Positions 7,537 to 15,691 of a stretch of 38,272 nt of DNA are shown piece by piece. Numbering within the stretch: the first letter of the stretch is position 1; each line of letters begins with the position of its first letter. The translations under genes were made by a program, and so were the position numbers. Below the pieces are notes generated by a model. That model ran no database searches, was not told where the DNA came from, and worked only from the letters and a program-made list of their open reading frames with translations. Source of the DNA: Lachnospiraceae bacterium (GTDB lineage Bacteria > Bacillota > Clostridia > Lachnospirales > Lachnospiraceae); contig JAQXLY010000006.1 in assembly GCA_029012365.1 (NCBI GenBank), forward strand, positions 1 through 38,272, given 5' to 3'.

Positions 7537-7565
7537 ATTTTACACCATTTTAAACCATTTGTCTA
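7537..7565 (-). promoter_or_regulatory. Promoter of cas3
   Basis: Minus strand TAGACA (7565-7560), 17-bp spacer, TAAAAT (7542-7537), about 48 bases before the cas3 start codon. The rest of the interval up to 7669 contains no CRISPR-like repeat. Confidence 0.7.
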
Positions 7566-7669
7566 TGAATTCTAAACTATGTTTTTTCTCTTTCGTAACC
7601 TTTTTACTTATTTTTGCATAAACTGAGTCCCATAATCCGGACTTTGTATGCATCTCCCCCATCTCCCCA

Positions 7670-8344
7670 TTACTCCGCCCCAAAAAACGTCAGCTTATGA
7701 TTATCATCACAGATACCCAGAAATATTTCCTTCGCGTTATGATATCCCTGCACCTCTATCTGCTTTTGCAGCCATTTTTCATTCAGCCCCATACGACTTA
7801 GGTTCTCTCCCAAAATTCTGCCGTCCATAATCACCTCGGTACAGATATATTCCGGCTGCGGTGACAGATTGAAATCCGTAGGATTCGCCGGCCGCTTGCT
7901 GCTGACCGGAAGAATCGTGAGTCTGCCGTTGTATTCAAAGATTGCAGTCTGGATATCATTCAGATTAAAGTATCCCTCCTGTCTGCACATCATTAAAAAT
8001 TCGCTCAGATCCAGCTTGGCCTTTTTCATATTGCGGCGGTAAAGCTTCCCTCCGTTCATAATAATAGTCGGTGTACCGTTTACAAATTTTCGGATGCGCG
8101 GATGCTTATTTGTCAGCACGCTAAGACCATATGCAACCGCACCATACACAAGCATGGCAACAAATGGCTTCCACGGCTCCTCCAAATCGGTTGCCATCTC
8201 GGCGGCAATGGAGCCGATTGTTATTCCGGTAATATAGTCAAAGGAGTCAAGCTGGGATATCTGCTTATGTCCCATTAGCTTTGCAAGAACGAACAGCTCT
8301 GCCGCCGAAAAGAATGCGGTGAGAATTATCTTCCATATTTCCAT
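7670..8344 (-). CDS. DUF421 / YetF-family membrane protein
   Basis: A 224-residue protein from ATG 8344 with GGAGG 12 bases upstream. The N-terminal third has three hydrophobic segments (about 5-22, 36-52, 60-78), including the family signature LMGHKQISQLDSFDYITGIT with TIGSIAAEMA after it. The C-terminal part is the soluble YetF-type domain: GTPTIIMNGGKLYRRNMKKA, LDLSEFLMMCRQEGYFNLND, TAIFEYNGRLTILP. YetF proteins are membrane-bound; members in Bacillus have been linked to spore membranes and stress, but no enzymatic activity is established for this one. It is a single gene between cas3 and the cotH relic, transcribed away from the latter. Confidence 0.9.
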   Translation of the reverse strand: MEIWKIILTAFFSAAELFVLAKLMGHKQISQLDSFDYITGITIGSIAAEMATDLEEPWKPFVAMLVYGAVAYGLSVLTNKHPRIRKFVNGTPTIIMNGGKLYRRNMKKAKLDLSEFLMMCRQEGYFNLNDIQTAIFEYNGRLTILPVSSKRPANPTDFNLSPQPEYICTEVIMDGRILGENLSRMGLNEKWLQKQIEVQGYHNAKEIFLGICDDNHKLTFFGAE

Positions 8345-8446
8345 AGCAGAATACTACCTCCGAGTTTTTCTTTAGTATTCCCGGACAGCAGAAAAAATAC
8401 TCCTTACAATTTTTACTGCAAATTCGCACTTTCCGGAACTCATGCG

Positions 8447-8475
8447 TTGACCGTCACATAAGACTATGATAAAAT
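8447..8475 (+). promoter_or_regulatory. Promoter of the decayed cotH-like gene
   Basis: TTGACC (8447-8452), 17-bp spacer, TAAAAT (8470-8475). It stands about 93 bases upstream of the ATG at 8569 and is still intact although the gene is broken. Confidence 0.7.
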
Positions 8476-8568
8476 AAGGGGCAAAAGTCAAAAAATCATC
8501 CCTGCCTGCAGGAAAAGAATTCTAAAAAATATATTCACTAATCCATACAAAACAGGAGGATCTGCCTG

Positions 8569-9616
8569 ATGAAACAGCTCTCAAAATCCATATCATGCAT
8601 ACTGCTTCTGCTGACCATGTGCTTCTTTGCAGGCTGCCAAGCCAAAGAACCACCTGTTCCGGTAGATTACGATTCTCTCACAGAACTGCCGGTACTTACC
8701 ATTGAAACAAAAAGCAAGGCTGCAGATGTTATGGACTTTGTAACCAGCCCGGTAGCGGCACATGTGGCAGAATCCATTGCTTCCTGGACACCGGATTATG
8801 TAATGCCTCCTGCACCTTATTATGAAGCCTGTACAGTCTCCCTGTCCTGCAACAGCAAATCAATCCCGACAGGGTAGATATTACAAAGGCAGAAAAAGGC
8901 TATACCGGCACAGATATCGGATACCTTCTGGAGCTTGACGGCTATTATGCAAGTGAAGCCCCATTACAACAGTTTTTTGTGGATTACGCCGATAATGCCG
9001 CACTGATTCCGTATGACGGTAATGATGGCAGCGGACAGACCATAAAATGTCTGAGTGACAGAGAATATGGCAACAAAAAGGATATTGGGATTTCCATCAA
9101 GAACGATATCTATTCGGAAGAACAGGTTGTTGATGTCAATTCTCTGGCAGATGTTTATATAATTAATGAACTGCTTTGTGATGCCGATGTATACTGATCC
9201 AGCTTTTTTATGTCCGTGGATTTCGGACCCGGAGGTAATAAAAAGCTGCGCTTTGAAGCTCCGTGGGATTTTGACTCCGCAATGGGAAATAAGAATCGTT
9301 ATGTAGACGGCACAGGCTATTATGCAGCGAATATCGTTCCGGATGTAAACGGTGGGCCAAACAGCGGCGGAAGCTATAATACCGTCAATCCATGGCTTGT
9401 TGTTCTTGCCTATGAAGACTGGTACCGGGAGCTTATATGTGATAAGTGGACAAAGGCGTTTGACTCCGGTGTATTCGAACGTGCCTATGCCATGATAGAA
9501 TCTGACAAGACACAATATCAAAACGCTTTTACGAGAAACTACCGAAAGTGGAACAATATAAATAATTCTGCCTTCAGAACAGAGTAGCCTTTTTAAATGA
9601 ACAATGGCATCAATAA
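8569..9616 (+). pseudogene. CotH-kinase-like lipoprotein, decayed
   Basis: ATG 8569 has GGAGG upstream and begins a lipoprotein signal (LTMCFFAGC). The first frame ends at 8877. The preceding bases read in another frame give QQQINPDRVDITKAEKGYTG and continue with DIGYLLELDGYYASEAP, typical of CotH. That frame ends in TGA at 9195-9197, where a Trp codon is expected before SSFFMSVDFGPGGNKKL. A further frame carries APWDFDSAMGNKNR and the motif NPWLVVLAYEDWY. The original C-terminus RVAFLNEQWHQ with stop at 9616 is again in another frame. The middle of the CotH domain between about 8830 and 8860 is also missing. CotH proteins phosphorylate spore coat or other surface proteins; this copy has at least two frameshifts, one nonsense change and one deletion. 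Confidence 0.88.
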
Positions 9617-9939
9617 CGCTTTCCCTGTCGTTGAAAGCATCTGCCGGAAGTCTGCCTTATCCGACGCAGTCACCTGCGGCACTTTCCGCACAGCCGGTTG
9701 CTTAACCGGCAGATGATACAGCATACCTCAAACCAGGAACGGCGCAGACAAAGGCATTGTCTGCGCCAGTTTAAATTACCTTCACATTTATTGTGCTTCC
9801 CCTGCTTTCCGCAAAACATAGCTATCTCTTTTCCCACACGGCGCTCTATAAGTCATTACGACCATAAACTCCGCATGAACCGGATTCTTGTAATAGTATA
9901 TGCTGTCCCGCTTGACGGGTTCCTGATAAAAGCGTTTCC
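9617..9939. other. Intergenic region between the cotH relic and trxA
   Basis: Holds a short GCCGGTT/AACCGGC hairpin near 9693 and the terminator at 9741-9767. On the minus strand an open frame of about 50 codons reaches a stop at 9788, but it has no start codon with a ribosome binding site. Nothing else was recognised. Confidence 0.5.
9741..9767 (+). terminator. Terminator-like hairpin after the cotH relic
   Basis: GGCGCAGACAA (9741-9751) pairs perfectly with TTGTCTGCGCC (9757-9767) around a five-base loop. The following AGTTTAAATT is only weakly U-rich, so termination efficiency is uncertain. Confidence 0.65.
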
Positions 9940-10257
9940 CTATAAATTCCTCTCCATCGCTTCCTTTAATTCCATCTGCGATACAGCTCCTACAATCCTC
10001 TCACTTTCCTTTCCGTCTTTAAAGAAAATAAGTGTAGGAATCGACATGACTCTGTAAGCCTGTGCAATCTCCTGTGCCTCGTCTACATCCAGCTTATACA
10101 CCGCTGCCCTTCCGCCAAAATCTGCGGAAAGCTGCTCCACCGCCGGCGCAATCATCTTGCACGGTCCGCACCAGGTTGCAAAAAAGTCCACAAGCACCGT
10201 GCCCTTAGCCTCAGTTACTTTTTCCTTAAAATTGTCTGCCGTTAAATATTCTGCCAT
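9940..10257 (-). CDS. trxA: Thioredoxin
   Basis: A 105-residue protein, the usual thioredoxin length, starting at 10257 behind AGAAAGGAGAAGCAT. The redox site is WCGPCK with Cys30 and Cys33. The cis-Pro loop is SIPT (Pro74), and the fold landmarks VLVDFFATW and LIFFKDGKE are in place. It reduces protein disulfides in the cytoplasm using electrons from thioredoxin reductase, which is not in this window. It follows trmB on the same strand with a 126-base gap containing no clear promoter or terminator, so the two may share a transcript. Confidence 0.97.
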   Translation of the reverse strand: MAEYLTADNFKEKVTEAKGTVLVDFFATWCGPCKMIAPAVEQLSADFGGRAAVYKLDVDEAQEIAQAYRVMSIPTLIFFKDGKESERIVGAVSQMELKEAMERNL

Positions 10258-10383
10258 ATGCTTCTCCTTTCTGTGTGTCTCACACTAGCCTTCAGGACAA
10301 GTTTAACCGATTCCCGGCATTTTTATTTTTCCTTCAGGCAACGTTTCTTTTCCTTTGTCCCCGGTTCTTTCAATGTACCTTTA

Positions 10384-11031
10384 CTACCGTTTAGGTTTTC
10401 TTGCTACCATTCGGTGAATCGGATTGCCTAATGCGGAAAACTTTTCTTCATACTCCGTCATCACATTTCCTTCCGCATACGGACTGTGATGTAAATCGTA
10501 AGTGACCTCCGTAAGCTCCCAGCCGGCTGACTTTGCTTCCTCCACGGAAAAATCAAACAATCCGCGGTTGTCCGTTTTAAAGCAAATCTCGCCGGACGGT
10601 TTCAAAAACTGCTCGTACCGCGCCAGAAACTCTTTCGATGTGAGGCGGCGTCTTGCATGACGGTCCTTTGGCCACGGGTCGGAGAAATTCAGATAAATCC
10701 GGTCTACCTCTCCTGCCGCAAACACCTCCGGAAGCTCTGCCGCATCCACCGAAAGAAACGTAAGATTGTCCATATTCTCCTCCGCCTTCTTTTTTTCAAT
10801 GGCACGAATTAAGACACTGGCGTACTTTTCCACACCGATGTAATGAATGTCCGGGTGGAGCTTTGCAAGTGTTGTAATAAACTTCCCTTTTCCCATACCG
10901 ATTTCTACATGCAGAGGGGCATCACCGCCGAAATAGTCGTTCCACTTTCCTTTATTTTCCTGAGGATTATGTGTCACATATTCGCTGACCGCAATCTCTT
11001 CTCTTGCTCCCTTAACATTTCTAAGCCGCAT
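10384..11031 (-). CDS. trmB: tRNA (guanine-N7-)-methyltransferase TrmB
   Basis: A 215-residue protein starting at 11031 (MRLRNVKGAREEI) behind GAGAGGAAAGGAAA. The upstream ATG at 11091 would give an atypical extension. SAM-binding and family signatures are present: VEIGMGKGKFI for the glycine-rich loop, YIGVEKY for the acidic end of strand 2, and the TrmB hallmark LNFSDPWPKDRHARRRL. Then come SGEICFKTDNRGLFDFS and the C-terminal TEYEEKF. It places m7G46 in the variable loop of tRNAs. Monocistronic or linked to trxA downstream; its promoter faces the araR promoter. Confidence 0.97.
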   Translation of the reverse strand: MRLRNVKGAREEIAVSEYVTHNPQENKGKWNDYFGGDAPLHVEIGMGKGKFITTLAKLHPDIHYIGVEKYASVLIRAIEKKKAEENMDNLTFLSVDAAELPEVFAAGEVDRIYLNFSDPWPKDRHARRRLTSKEFLARYEQFLKPSGEICFKTDNRGLFDFSVEEAKSAGWELTEVTYDLHHSPYAEGNVMTEYEEKFSALGNPIHRMVARKPKR

Positions 11032-11108
11032 TTTCCTTTCCTCTCCGTCCCGCTGCCTTTCCGGGAAATGTCCTTTCTTTTCCCACGGCATCTGCTTTTC
11101 CTGCCCCT

Positions 11109-11137
11109 ATTTTATCACAAACTTTCCCGAAAGACAA
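11109..11137 (-). promoter_or_regulatory. Promoter of trmB
   Basis: Minus strand TTGTCT (11137-11132), 17-bp spacer, TAAAAT (11114-11109). It lies back to back with the araR promoter; the two -35 boxes are separated by a single base. Confidence 0.75.
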
Positions 11138-11138
11138 C

Positions 11139-11167
11139 TTGCTTTTTAATACAACAGGTGCTATAAT
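11139..11167 (+). promoter_or_regulatory. Promoter of the araR-araB-araD operon
   Basis: TTGCTT (11139-11144), 17-bp spacer, TATAAT (11162-11167). Transcription should start near 11174, inside or just before the operator at 11176-11191. Confidence 0.8.
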
Positions 11168-11175
11168 AACTATAC

Positions 11176-11191
11176 AACTTGCATACAACTT
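11176..11191 (+). promoter_or_regulatory. Probable AraR operator
   Basis: AACTTGCATACAACTT is an imperfect 16-bp palindrome of the form AAnTTGnATnCAAnTT, close to the known AraR site (ATTTGTACGTACAAAT in Bacillus). It sits right at the expected transcription start, where a bound repressor would block initiation. A direct copy of ATACAACTT (11172 and 11183) overlaps it. Autoregulation relieved by L-arabinose is the expected mode. Confidence 0.65.
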
Positions 11192-11223
11192 TTCTTTTTT
11201 TTCAAAAGGGAGGTGTACATCTC

Positions 11224-12333
11224 ATGCCGATTAAAAATCTGTTAAAACATCGGCGCATCTCACAATGGATTATAAATTCCATTAATAACGGGCACTTCAA
11301 ACCGGGTGATAAGCTCCCTTCGGAGCACTCCCTTGCGGAACAATTCGACACCAGCAGACAGACAGTACGACACGCTACGGAGGAGCTTGTGCAGCGCGGG
11401 CTTCTGACAAGACAGCGCGGCAGCGGCACTTACGTGAGCGGTACTGCTTTTCAGACCGGATTTTCACCCAAGCGTATCGGTGTAATTACTACATATGTTG
11501 ATGATTATATTTTTCCGGGCATTATCCGCGGAATCGAAGACGCTCTGACTTCACAGGGCTACAGCATTTCCCTTGGTATTACCCACAACCGGCATACCGA
11601 CGAGACTGCCTGTCTGCAGCGCATTTTAGATGACAACGTCTGCGGACTTATTGTCGAAGGAACAAAATCCTCCTTTCCGAGTCCGAACCTTCCGTTGTTT
11701 GAAGAGTTACGTTCCCGCGGCACGCCTATGGTATTTTTAAACGGCTATTACCGCGAGTTTTCCCAATGCGGCGTATTTCAGGATGATGTTACTGCCGCAA
11801 AGCTTTTGACGGAGCATCTGTTAAAAAACGGTCACAGAAAATTTGCCGCTATTTTTAAGGCAGATGATCTTCAGGGCTTAAAACGCTTTGAAGGAATGTC
11901 TCTTGCGCTTACCGAAGCCGACATTCCGATTGATGATCAGAGAATTCTCTGGTTCACCACGGAAGACATCCCTGATTTGTTTTCCGGTGAAATGGATTCC
12001 TTTACTTTAAAGCGTTTCGGAGATTCCACAGCCTTAATTTGCTACAACGACCAGATTGCGGCTTCGGTATGTGAATTATTAAAGCGAAACGGAAAATCCA
12101 TTCCGAAGGACATCTCCCTTGTCAGCTTTGATAACTCCCCTCTTGCGGCTGATATGGCATACGGGTTTACCTCTGTAAATTATCCTGCCGTTGAAATCGG
12201 AAATGCCGCCGCCAAACTTCTGCTGCGCTGCATCCGCGATAATACGCTGCGTGAGCACATACGTTTTGCACCAAACATTTGTTATCGTTCCTCTGTCCGC
12301 AACCTTGCGGAAGAGGCAGAAAATATTTTATAG
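11224..12333 (+). CDS. araR: Arabinose operon repressor AraR (GntR-type wHTH + LacI-type sensor)
   Basis: A 369-residue protein. ATG 11224 is chosen over 11179 because GGGAGGTG lies 8 bases upstream. Residues 1-75 form a GntR winged helix (GDKLPSEHSLAEQFDTSRQT and RGLLTRQRGSGTYVS). Residues 83-365 form a LacI/periplasmic-binding-type effector domain (KRIGVITTYVDDYIFPGIIR, ALICYNDQIAASV, SLVSFDNSPLA). This fused architecture is characteristic of AraR, which releases DNA on binding L-arabinose. It is the first gene of the operon with araB and araD, 9 bases before araB, so repressor and enzymes are co-regulated. Confidence 0.93.
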   Translation: MPIKNLLKHRRISQWIINSINNGHFKPGDKLPSEHSLAEQFDTSRQTVRHATEELVQRGLLTRQRGSGTYVSGTAFQTGFSPKRIGVITTYVDDYIFPGIIRGIEDALTSQGYSISLGITHNRHTDETACLQRILDDNVCGLIVEGTKSSFPSPNLPLFEELRSRGTPMVFLNGYYREFSQCGVFQDDVTAAKLLTEHLLKNGHRKFAAIFKADDLQGLKRFEGMSLALTEADIPIDDQRILWFTTEDIPDLFSGEMDSFTLKRFGDSTALICYNDQIAASVCELLKRNGKSIPKDISLVSFDNSPLAADMAYGFTSVNYPAVEIGNAAAKLLLRCIRDNTLREHIRFAPNICYRSSVRNLAEEAENIL

Positions 12334-12342
12334 GAGGCTATT

Positions 12343-14013
12343 ATGGCAAAATACACAATTGGAGTTGATTTTGGTACCTTGTCCGGTCGTGCATTACTTG
12401 TAAATGTAGAGACCGGCGAAGAGCTTGCTGATGCAACGCTGGAATACCCGCACGCCGTCATGGATGAGGCAATTCCGTGCGGAAAGAAGCTTGCCCCGGA
12501 CTGGGCGTTAGAGCATCCGCAGGATTATCTGGACGTATTTGCTTATACTATCCCGGAGGTTTTAAAGAAATCCGGTGTTTCCGCTGAAGATGTCATCGGC
12601 GTGGGCATTGATTTCACCGCATGTACCTTACTTCCGGTCAAGGCAGACGGAACACCACTTTGCTTTCTTGACAAATACAAGGATGAACCTCATGCTTACA
12701 TAAAGCTCTGGAAGCACCATGCGGCGCAGGATAAGGCAAACCGTTTAAACGAAATTGCCAAGGAGCGCGGCGAAGACTGGCTTGCCCGCTACGGCGGTAA
12801 GATTTCTTCCGAGTGGATGTTCCCGAAAATTTGGCAGACACTTGATGAAGCTCCGGAGATTTACGAGGAAGCGGATTTCTTTATCGAGGCTGCCGACTGG
12901 GTAATCTGGCAGCTCACCGGCGTACAGACCCGTAACTCCTGTACCGCAGGCTATAAAGCAATGTGGCATAAGCAGAAGGGATATCCGGGAAAGGACTTCT
13001 TCAAGGCTCTTGACCCGCGCCTTGAAAATGTAGTAGAAGATAAATTAAACTGCCCGGTTTCCCCGCTCGGAGCAAAGGCAGGAGAAATTTGCGAAAAGGC
13101 AGCGGCTCTTACCGGTCTTAAGGTCGGTACTGCGGTTGCGGTCGCAAACGTAGATGCTCACGTTACCGTTCCGGCAGTCAAGATTACGGAGCCTGGAAAG
13201 ATTCTTGCCATTATGGGAACTTCTACCTGTCACATCCTTCTCGGCACCGAGGAACACACCGTTCCGGGTATGTGCGGTGTTGTAGAAGACGGCGTTTATC
13301 CGGGCTTCTTCGGCTATGAGGCAGGTCAGTCCTGCGTAGGTGACCATTTTGCATGGTTTGTAGAGAACTGCTGTCCGCCGGAGTATTACGAAGCTGCAAA
13401 GGCAGAAGGCTTAAATATTCACCAGTACCTTACCAAAAAGGCAGAAAAGTATAAGGTGGGCGAAAGCGGCCTGCTTGCTCTCGACTGGTGGAACGGCAAC
13501 CGTTCCGTTCTGGTTGACGTGGATTTAACCGGAATGATGCTCGGTATGACGCTTCAGACAAAGCCGGAAGAGATTTACCGTGCTCTTATCGAAGCTACTG
13601 CCTATGGTACAAGAAAGATTATCGAGACCTTCGTTGCAAACGGTGTTCCGGTAAATGAGTTCTATGCTTCCGGCGGTATTTCCCAGAAAAACCCGATGGC
13701 AATGCAGATTTATGCTGATATTTTAAAGCTTCCGATTCGTATTGGCGGAACCACCCAGGGTCCGGCTCTCGGCAGCGCCATTTTCGGTGCGGTAGCAGCC
13801 GGCAAGGAAGCAGGCGGTTATGATACGGTATTTGATGCCGCAAAGGTTATGGGCAAGCTAAGAGACACGGTTTATACCCCGATTGCCGAAAATGCCGCTG
13901 TTTATGACAAGCTGTATGCCGAATATTCCACACTGCATGATTACTTCGGCAGAGGTGAAAATGATGTCATGAAGCGTTTAAAAGACATTAAGAAGGAGCA
14001 GAGCTTATGTTAG
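12343..14013 (+). CDS. araB: L-ribulokinase
   Basis: A 556-residue FGGY-family kinase starting at 12343 behind TATAGGAGGCTATT. The N-terminal phosphate loop is [40 protein letters not shown] and the [11 protein letters not shown] and [12 protein letters not shown] segments are AraB-like. The C-terminal ATP-binding part includes [16 protein letters not shown] and [18 protein letters not shown]. It phosphorylates L-ribulose to L-ribulose 5-phosphate. The araD start lies inside its last codons. The isomerase gene araA is not in this window, so arabinose catabolism depends on a second locus. Confidence 0.96.
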   Translation: MAKYTIGVDFGTLSGRALLVNVETGEELADATLEYPHAVMDEAIPCGKKLAPDWALEHPQDYLDVFAYTIPEVLKKSGVSAEDVIGVGIDFTACTLLPVKADGTPLCFLDKYKDEPHAYIKLWKHHAAQDKANRLNEIAKERGEDWLARYGGKISSEWMFPKIWQTLDEAPEIYEEADFFIEAADWVIWQLTGVQTRNSCTAGYKAMWHKQKGYPGKDFFKALDPRLENVVEDKLNCPVSPLGAKAGEICEKAAALTGLKVGTAVAVANVDAHVTVPAVKITEPGKILAIMGTSTCHILLGTEEHTVPGMCGVVEDGVYPGFFGYEAGQSCVGDHFAWFVENCCPPEYYEAAKAEGLNIHQYLTKKAEKYKVGESGLLALDWWNGNRSVLVDVDLTGMMLGMTLQTKPEEIYRALIEATAYGTRKIIETFVANGVPVNEFYASGGISQKNPMAMQIYADILKLPIRIGGTTQGPALGSAIFGAVAAGKEAGGYDTVFDAAKVMGKLRDTVYTPIAENAAVYDKLYAEYSTLHDYFGRGENDVMKRLKDIKKEQSLC

Positions 14014-14708
14014 AACAATTAAAAAAAGAAGTTTATGAAGCAAATATGCTTCTTCCGAAATACGGTCTGATTACATTTACCTGGGGAAATGTCTCCGGAA
14101 TCGACCGCAAGGAGGGGCTGATTGTTATCAAGCCGTCCGGTGTAGACTATGATAAAATGACCCCTGACGATATGGTTGTGGTAGATTTAAACGGCAACCG
14201 TGTGGAAGGAAAATTGAACCCGTCCTCCGATACTCCGACCCATATTGAGCTGTACAAGGCCTTCCCGAATATAGGCGGAGTTGTCCACACCCATTCCCGC
14301 TGGGCAACTACTTTTGCACAATCCGGACGCGGCATCCCGGCATTCGGAACAACTCACGCCGACTATTTCTACGGCGAGATTCCGTGCACCAGAAAGATGA
14401 CTCCGGAGGAAATCAAGGGCGCTTACGAAAAAGAGACCGGCACCGTAATCATCGAGCGTTTCAATGAGCTTAACATCAATCCGGATGATGTTCCGGGCGT
14501 TGTGGTTTACAGCCACGGTCCGTTTACCTGGGGCACCGACCCGCACAATGCGGTGCACAATGCGGTAGTTCTTGAGGAGGTTGCTTTTATGGCATGGCAC
14601 AATCTTGCACTGTCAAACGGTACTCTTCCGCAGATGCAGCAGGAGCTTTTAGATAAGCACTATCTCAGAAAGCACGGCGCAAACGCATATTACGGACAGG
14701 GAAAATAA
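14007..14708 (+). CDS. araD: L-ribulose-5-phosphate 4-epimerase
   Basis: A 233-residue class II aldolase-fold protein starting at 14007, overlapping the araB stop by 7 bases; AAGGAGCAGAGCTT supplies the ribosome binding site. Zinc ligands His94 and His96 are in VVHTHSRW, with His170 in YSHGPF. Asp75 lies in NPSSDTPTH, and GNVSGID and KPSGVDY form the phosphate-binding part. It converts L-ribulose 5-phosphate to D-xylulose 5-phosphate, feeding the pentose phosphate pathway. The overlap implies coupled translation with araB. Confidence 0.96.
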   Translation: MLEQLKKEVYEANMLLPKYGLITFTWGNVSGIDRKEGLIVIKPSGVDYDKMTPDDMVVVDLNGNRVEGKLNPSSDTPTHIELYKAFPNIGGVVHTHSRWATTFAQSGRGIPAFGTTHADYFYGEIPCTRKMTPEEIKGAYEKETGTVIIERFNELNINPDDVPGVVVYSHGPFTWGTDPHNAVHNAVVLEEVAFMAWHNLALSNGTLPQMQQELLDKHYLRKHGANAYYGQGK

Positions 14709-14724
14709 CCAAAGGAGTCTTTTC

Positions 14725-15597
14725 ATGGAAAAGCTTGGACGAAACGTGCCGTGCTGGTGTGGCAGCGGAAAAAAATATAAATTATGCCATGCCGTTTTCG
14801 ACGACAGGCTAAAAAAATACGAAAAGGAGCCCTACCCTCTTCCTACCAGAGATTTGATTAAAAATCCCGAACAGATTGAGGGTATCCGTGCAAGCAGTAA
14901 AATTAATATTGCCGTTTTAGACTATGTGGCGGAACATATCCGCATGGGTATGTCAACAGCCGAAATCGATGAAATGGTTTATCAGAAGACTACAGAACTC
15001 GGCGGCATTCCGGCACCCTTAGGGTACGAGGGATTTCCTTGCAGCTGTTGCGTTTCCGTCAACTCTGTGGTTTGTCACGGCATACCGGATGAAGAAACCT
15101 ATCTGGAGGACGGCGATATCGTCAATGTAGACGTGTCTACCATTTACAACGGATATTACTCCGACTCTTCCCGGATGTTCATGATTGGCAATGTAGGTGA
15201 AGAAGCCAGACGTCTGGTAGAAGTAACGGAACAAAGTCTTCAGGTTGGCTTAAGAGAAGTAGGTCCGTGGAGGCGTCTGGGCGATATGGGTGCCGCCATT
15301 CACAAATTCATTTTGGAAAATGGCTACTCGGTCGTAAAAGAAATCGGCGGACACGGCATCGGTCTCGAATTTCACGAAGACCCCTTTGTAAGCTATGTTT
15401 CCGAACAGGGCACCGAAATGTTACTTGTTCCCGGCATGGTCTTTACAATCGAGCCTATGGTAAATATGGGAGCTGATGCCATATTTATTGATGAGGATGA
15501 TGACTGGACAGTATATACCGAAGACGGTTCCTTGTCCGCACAGTGGGAAATCACCGTTCTTGTCACGGAAGACGGGTACGAAATTTTAACTTATTAA
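14725..15597 (+). CDS. map: Methionine aminopeptidase type I with N-terminal SEC-C zinc motif
   Basis: A 290-residue protein, ATG 14725 with AAAGGAG upstream. Residues 10-22 hold the SEC-C zinc motif CWCGSGKKYKLCH. The peptidase domain follows with metal ligands Asp136, Asp147, His210 (GGHGIG), Glu243 (TIEPM) and Glu275 (QWEITV), and substrate His118 in VCHGIPDE. It removes the initiator Met from nascent proteins; the SEC-C finger may aid ribosome or SecA-type contacts. It begins 16 bases after araD with no promoter between, so part of its expression may follow arabinose. As this fused form is often a second Map, the main copy may lie elsewhere. Confidence 0.94.
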   Translation: MEKLGRNVPCWCGSGKKYKLCHAVFDDRLKKYEKEPYPLPTRDLIKNPEQIEGIRASSKINIAVLDYVAEHIRMGMSTAEIDEMVYQKTTELGGIPAPLGYEGFPCSCCVSVNSVVCHGIPDEETYLEDGDIVNVDVSTIYNGYYSDSSRMFMIGNVGEEARRLVEVTEQSLQVGLREVGPWRRLGDMGAAIHKFILENGYSVVKEIGGHGIGLEFHEDPFVSYVSEQGTEMLLVPGMVFTIEPMVNMGADAIFIDEDDDWTVYTEDGSLSAQWEITVLVTEDGYEILTY

Positions 15598-15613
15598 ACA
15601 TTTCTTTTCCCTC

Positions 15614-15642
15614 TCGACAAGAGAAGATTTTTACACTATACT
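15614..15642 (+). promoter_or_regulatory. Promoter of the D,D-carboxypeptidase gene
   Basis: TCGACA (15614-15619), 17-bp spacer, TATACT (15637-15642). The predicted start point falls at the foot of the hairpin 15645-15669, so the new transcript begins with that hairpin. Confidence 0.65.
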
Positions 15643-15644
15643 TA

Positions 15645-15677
15645 AAGCGTGGTGTGCAACACCACGCTTATTCTTTT
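15645..15677 (+). terminator. Intrinsic terminator of map, overlapping the dacA leader
   Basis: AAGCGTGGTGT (15645-15655) pairs perfectly with ACACCACGCTT (15659-15669) over a 3-base loop, then ATTCTTTTT. It ends the ara-map transcript just 15 bases before the next start codon. Confidence 0.85.
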
Positions 15678-15691
15678 TGGGAGGAATACGT

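Noticed and set aside
7489-7669. Possible CRISPR array upstream of cas3
   Set aside because: No repeated 28-37 base unit is present in this interval or elsewhere in the window.
8964-9521. Minus-strand open frame of 185 codons across the cotH relic
   Set aside because: Antisense to clearly recognisable CotH segments, with no ribosome binding site or known family.
9788-9940. Minus-strand open frame of about 50 codons after trxA
   Set aside because: Codon use looks gene-like, but there is no ATG, GTG or TTG with a ribosome site at its beginning and no family is recognised. It may be a remnant and is not called.
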